Virus record (IMG/VR): IMGVR_UViG_3300042445_002836
Location: 1-42,742 of that record
DNA: 42,742 nt
From: a virus
Direction: 5' to 3' (one strand)
The position numbers and the translations under genes are program-made. Shown in pieces: positions 41,275 through 42,742 of the stretch (the first letter of the stretch is position 1; each line of letters opens with the position of its first letter). The notes under the pieces are model-generated. The model ran no database searches, had not been told where the DNA came from, and was given only the letters and a program-made list of their open reading frames with translations.

Positions 41275-41305
41275 TAAATATACGAACAAAGATTCGTACT
41301 AGCAA
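41275..41305 (-). promoter_or_regulatory. Early promoter of the 109/97/84-residue unit
   Basis: TTG-N20-TATATTTA. TACGAA-TCTTTG-TTCGTA inverted repeat before the -7. The TAG stop of the 42-residue ORF abuts the TTG. Confidence 0.85.
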
Positions 41306-41434
41306 CTATTTTCCAAACAATTTCCAAAAAGAATTACTGATTGTTTTCTCTCTCAGCTTTTCATTCTGCTCTGATTGCTTTACAAGCTTGTTGGCTACAA
41401 TTCTTTCTCTGGTAGGTTTAGTCTTCTTTTTCAT
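41306..41434 (-). CDS. Small basic protein (42 residues)
   Basis: MKKKTKPTRERIVANKLVKQ, ending FWKLFGK. It overlaps the HNH gene by 17 bp and its stop touches the next promoter. Short but well placed in the unit. Function is unknown. Confidence 0.6.
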   Translation of the reverse strand: MKKKTKPTRERIVANKLVKQSEQNEKLREKTISNSFWKLFGK

Positions 41435-42071
41435 TCCTCTTAAAGTTTTCTGAGATGTATTGTGAACCATCTGTTGGTACTTCATTCCAAAGTCCTAATG
41501 ATTCTAGATGCTCTTTCATTGCATCATCTACCTCCCAATCAAAATCTCTTACTTGTCTGTCTACAGAATCTTCTGCTGCTGCTACTTGCTTGTCGGTAAT
41601 AGGTGATACCGAGTACAGGAAAGAACAATTGTAACACATAAGCTCTATATTAGTAAGCTCATAGTTGACTTTATTCTTATCCTTGAATTGAAGTATCAAA
41701 GGTATTTTATGATCTGTTACTCTCTCTTCATGAAAGCCACATCGATTGCATTCCTCTTTCAAGTACCCTTCAAAGATTAGTCTCTGTTTGATCTTAGCCG
41801 GCTCAAAAGAAGCTACTGATATCTTTCCTTCTATTAATTCCTTAAGGGGTGCTTGTTTGCCTTTGTTAGGAAGATATTTAGGAATACCTATTCCGGCTGG
41901 ATTCTTATGAACCTCCCATAGAGTTATTCCTTCTTCGTTTACATAAGTTCTGGCATACTTCTTATAATGGACAAAGCTGCAACGAAGAAATCGAGCTGCT
42001 CCTCTATTACTCTTAGTATTGTCCATTGCTCTGAGGCAATCATCTTTAGATATAAATTTAGCTGCTGGCAT
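41418..42071 (-). CDS. HNH-like nuclease
   Basis: The product has 217 residues. Zinc-binding CNRC (108-111) and CYNC (146-149) bracket the DHKIPL motif (120-125) and N141, an HNH arrangement. The N-terminal 45 residues (DCLRAMDNTKSNRGAARFLR) look like a helix-turn-helix. Typical of free-standing phage HNH nucleases, often homing or packaging-linked. It stands between the zinc-ribbon gene and the 42-residue ORF. Confidence 0.8.
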   Translation of the reverse strand: MPAAKFISKDDCLRAMDNTKSNRGAARFLRCSFVHYKKYARTYVNEEGITLWEVHKNPAGIGIPKYLPNKGKQAPLKELIEGKISVASFEPAKIKQRLIFEGYLKEECNRCGFHEERVTDHKIPLILQFKDKNKVNYELTNIELMCYNCSFLYSVSPITDKQVAAAEDSVDRQVRDFDWEVDDAMKEHLESLGLWNEVPTDGSQYISENFKRNEKED

Positions 42072-42473
42072 TTAGTCTTCATCTTCGTCTTCTAGATCAT
42101 CTATATCTTCTAGATCTTCTAAGTCTTCTTCTACCTCTTCGATTTCTAAATCATCATCTAAGGCCTTTTCAATAACAGCATCTAATGCTTTAGCATCATC
42201 TGTTACTTCATCTTCGTCATAGTTTAAGATCTCTAATGGAACATTTCTTACTCCTCTTGAAGTATTTTCCATCTCTTGAAGTCTTCTAGCAGTGTCTTGA
42301 TCTAAGATATCAAGCTCTGTTACTGTATAGTCTCCTTCTCCTACTACTCTAATACGTCCTACCTTAGGCTTTACATCTGAGCAGTTAACACAGAAGTCGT
42401 ATCCGTAACTGTCTAATCGGAGCTTTGGCATATCATTGCCACATCTTGTACAAGGAATCATTTCTAAATTCAT
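42072..42473 (-). CDS. DksA/TraR-like zinc-finger protein with acidic tail
   Basis: The product has 133 residues. The N-terminal zinc finger has C8, C11, C28 and C31 (IPCTRCGNDMPKLRLDSYGY), as in the DksA/TraR finger. The C-terminal 45 residues are almost wholly Asp and Glu. DksA-type fingers bind RNA polymerase in the secondary channel, so a role in transcription control is plausible. The tail may bind basic partners. It is first in a three-gene unit. Confidence 0.75.
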   Translation of the reverse strand: MNLEMIPCTRCGNDMPKLRLDSYGYDFCVNCSDVKPKVGRIRVVGEGDYTVTELDILDQDTARRLQEMENTSRGVRNVPLEILNYDEDEVTDDAKALDAVIEKALDDDLEIEEVEEDLEDLEDIDDLEDEDED

Positions 42474-42499
42474 AACCGTTTTTGTTTATTAATTATACC

Positions 42500-42530
42500 T
42501 AAATATAAGAATAAAGATTCGTTCTAGCAA
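42500..42530 (-). promoter_or_regulatory. Early promoter of the zinc-finger/HNH unit
   Basis: TTG-N20-TATATTTA. The TAG stop of the next gene upstream (42531-42533) abuts the TTG. Confidence 0.85.
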
Positions 42531-42742
42531 CTATTTCTTTACTTCTTTTAAGCTAGTTATTACATTCCAAACCTGCTCAGGTGTTTCAAAGTCAACTGTA
42601 ATCATTTTCTTTCCATCTGAGAGATCTATCTTTCCATCCCAATTATCTATTGTAGGGACTTGGTAAAGGTAGTACTGTATTAATGCAAATTGTTCTTTGC
42701 TGAAGTGTATCTTGAATAGATTTTCTATTATTTGTAGGAACT
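42531..42742 (-). CDS. Unrecognised protein, 5' part outside window
   Basis: The frame is open from the right edge (FLQIIENLFKIHFSKEQFAL) to a TAG at 42531-42533. 69 residues are visible, ending NVITSLKEVKK. No motif is recognised. Confidence 0.6.
   Translation of the reverse strand, partial: FLQIIENLFKIHFSKEQFALIQYYLYQVPTIDNWDGKIDLSDGKKMITVDFETPEQVWNVITSLKEVKK

Overview
The window is part of a large AT-rich tailed-phage genome, almost certainly a contractile-tailed (T4-like myovirus) phage of a Bacteroidota host. The tail type is shown by baseplate-wedge proteins of the gp25 and gp6/J families, a gp5-like spike and a gp55-like late sigma factor. The host is inferred from promoters that fit the Bacteroidota consensus (TTG, about 20 bp, TAnnTTT), A-rich leaders with no clear Shine-Dalgarno, and Bacteroidota-style lipoproteins. 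Every gene I can support lies on the minus strand, so the map reads from right to left. I see no tRNA, integrase, polymerase, terminase or CRISPR array.

Right part (about 26.3-42.7 kb): a dense run of some 45 small early or accessory genes. They are served by near-identical promoters (21 intact copies here, plus one at 12.6 kb in the tail region). Many serve one to three genes, and in four places the -33 TTG directly abuts the TAG stop of the preceding gene, so gene plus promoter behave as cassettes. Recognisable products are a DksA-like zinc-ribbon protein, an HNH nuclease, a DUF932 protein, an SPFH/prohibitin-like protein near several small membrane proteins, a DUF7352-like protein, a T5orf172 (GIY-YIG) nuclease and a lipoprotein. 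Most others are unrecognised.

Control region (about 34.1-35.35 kb): this is the most unusual part. It holds the only rightward promoter, 18-bp repeats, a small basic ArfA-like ORF whose predicted terminator precedes its stop codon, and two blocks of ACGGGT hexamers spaced 11-13 bp apart, flanking a pyrimidine-rich gene-free spacer. The array resembles a replication origin or a regulatory binding array.

Left part (about 26.2-0 kb): a tightly packed late operon. It reads HD hydrolase, small membrane protein, gp55-like sigma, spike and hub-associated proteins, gp25-like and gp6-like wedge proteins, a 1245-residue wedge-like protein with Ig/SprB-like C-terminal repeats, several structural proteins, and then five consecutive fibre genes. 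The fibre genes share GSGLTG and TASY modules. One ends in a tail-collar tip and the last carries about 54 SHAEG 14-residue repeats and runs off the left edge.

The likely programme is that host-type promoters drive the small early genes, then the gp55-like factor switches transcription to the tail genes. Candidate late elements (TATAA-type, without a -33) lie before several tail genes.
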